Source: CBFGRU01 sp965651255
GTDB lineage: Bacteria > Planctomycetota > Phycisphaerae > Phycisphaerales > SM1A02
Reading direction: 5' to 3'
Length of the DNA: 6,224 nt
NCBI GenBank assembly: GCA_965651255.1
Contig: CBFGRU010000190.1
Coordinates: 1 to 6,224, forward strand
The notes under the pieces were generated by a model that worked only from the letters and a program-made list of their open reading frames with translations, did no database searches and was not told the DNA's origin. Position 1 is the stretch's first letter. Every line of letters begins with the position of its first letter. Of this stretch, positions 5,789 to 6,224 are shown piece after piece. The translations under genes were made by a program, and so were the position numbers.

Positions 5789-6224
5789 TCACTGGTACCC
5801 ATGCGGATTCGATTGTTTCCACCGCCAGGCCGTCTCAATCATCTCACCCAGATCGGTGAATCGGGCGCGCCAGCCCAGTTCGCGATGAATCTTCGTCGGA
5901 TCGGCAAACAGGCGCGGCGGATCACCCGCACGACGGGGCCCTTCCTGGATAGCAAATTTCACACCGGTCACTCGCCGCGCCGTTTCGATGACCTCGCGCA
6001 CCGAATACCCCCGACCGATGCCAACATTGAATGCATCCACCGCTCCGGCAGACTTTTCATTCATCGCGTCCATCGCCGTGATATGCGCCTCAATCAGATC
6101 CGTCACATGCACATAGTCGCGAATGCACGTGCCATCGGGCGTCGCATAGTTAGTGCCGTGGATGATCAGGTACGGGCGCTGACCGAGCGCCGCTTCCAGC
6201 GCGATCGGGATCAGATGGGTTTCC
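5789..6224 (-). CDS. galE: UDP-glucose 4-epimerase, C-terminal part (5' end beyond right edge)
   Basis: The visible 144 residues are the substrate-binding C-terminal part of an extended short-chain dehydrogenase that interconverts UDP-glucose and UDP-galactose with bound NAD, feeding the Leloir pathway and polysaccharide synthesis. Diagnostic stretches are ETHLIPIALEAALGQRPYL at the start of the fragment, GTNYATPDGTCIRDYVHVTDL (with the conserved CIRDYVHV), FNVGIGRGYSVREVIETARR, RRAGDPPRLFADPTK and a final ELGW plus WRWKQSNPHGY. This pattern fits GalE better than other sugar epimerases. The NAD-binding Rossmann half, the YxxxK catalytic pair and the true start are outside the window; a GTG at 6112 is internal, not the start. 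The gene ends at 5789, 33 bp before dut. Confidence 0.93.
   Translation of the reverse strand, partial: ETHLIPIALEAALGQRPYLIIHGTNYATPDGTCIRDYVHVTDLIEAHITAMDAMNEKSAGAVDAFNVGIGRGYSVREVIETARRVTGVKFAIQEGPRRAGDPPRLFADPTKIHRELGWRARFTDLGEMIETAWRWKQSNPHGYQ

Noticed and set aside
5457..5888. Plus-strand 143-residue open frame across dut and the galE end
   Set aside because: Antisense to dUTPase motifs that are all intact; no features of its own.
6110..6112. GTG at 6112 as the start of a short 107-residue protein
   Set aside because: The reading frame continues upstream to the window edge with clear GalE sequence (ETHLIPIALEAALG, CIRDYV), so this GTG is an internal valine.
1..6224. CRISPR arrays, tRNA genes, insertion sequences, long direct repeats
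   Set aside because: No regularly spaced repeats, cloverleaf sequence, transposase motifs or terminal inverted repeats were seen by eye on either strand.

Overview
This 6.2-kb GC-rich window carries five protein genes and no RNA genes, mobile elements or CRISPR arrays that I can see. The best guess for the source is a planctomycete, possibly Phycisphaerae. That is an inference from the large Arg/Ala-rich secreted TPR and HEAT-type proteins, the orphan OppA-like protein and the sparse Shine-Dalgarno use; there is no marker gene to prove it.

Layout, left to right. (1) Positions 1-1829, minus strand: the first 609 residues of a secreted or anchored TPR-repeat protein, which runs off the left edge after entering a probable beta-sandwich domain. 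(2) Positions 1830-2074: a divergent control region with one sigma70-like promoter facing each way, both with 17-bp spacers. It also has two short palindromes, one sitting on the rightward -35 box, and a nine-codon leader ORF that ends inside the start codon of the next gene. (3) Positions 2075-3193, plus strand: an exported, helical, HEAT-like protein of unknown function, followed by a clear rho-independent terminator. (4) Positions 3305-5278, plus strand: an enlarged OppA/DppA-family peptide-binding protein with an uncleaved-looking N-terminal anchor and no permease or ATPase genes next to it. (5) Positions 5264-5755, minus strand: dUTPase (dut), complete with all five motifs, overlapping the end of the peptide-binding protein gene tail to tail by 15 bp. 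(6) Positions 5789-6224, minus strand: the C-terminal 144 residues of UDP-glucose 4-epimerase (galE), running off the right edge and lying 33 bp upstream of dut.

How they work together: galE (sugar nucleotide metabolism) and dut (nucleotide pool hygiene) are co-directional housekeeping genes. The two exported repeat proteins share a divergent control region and may be co-regulated. The peptide-binding protein appears to be a single-gene unit. The most interesting regulatory signal is that the peptide-binding protein gene and dut have almost the same start region: a TANACT box, exactly 8 nt, then ATG, with no Shine-Dalgarno sequence. This points to leaderless transcription. The two exported repeat-protein genes instead have GGAG-type ribosome binding sites.

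No complete new biological system is evident. The candidate novelties are the leaderless start pair, the divergent operator region with its leader ORF, and the anchored orphan peptide-binding protein.
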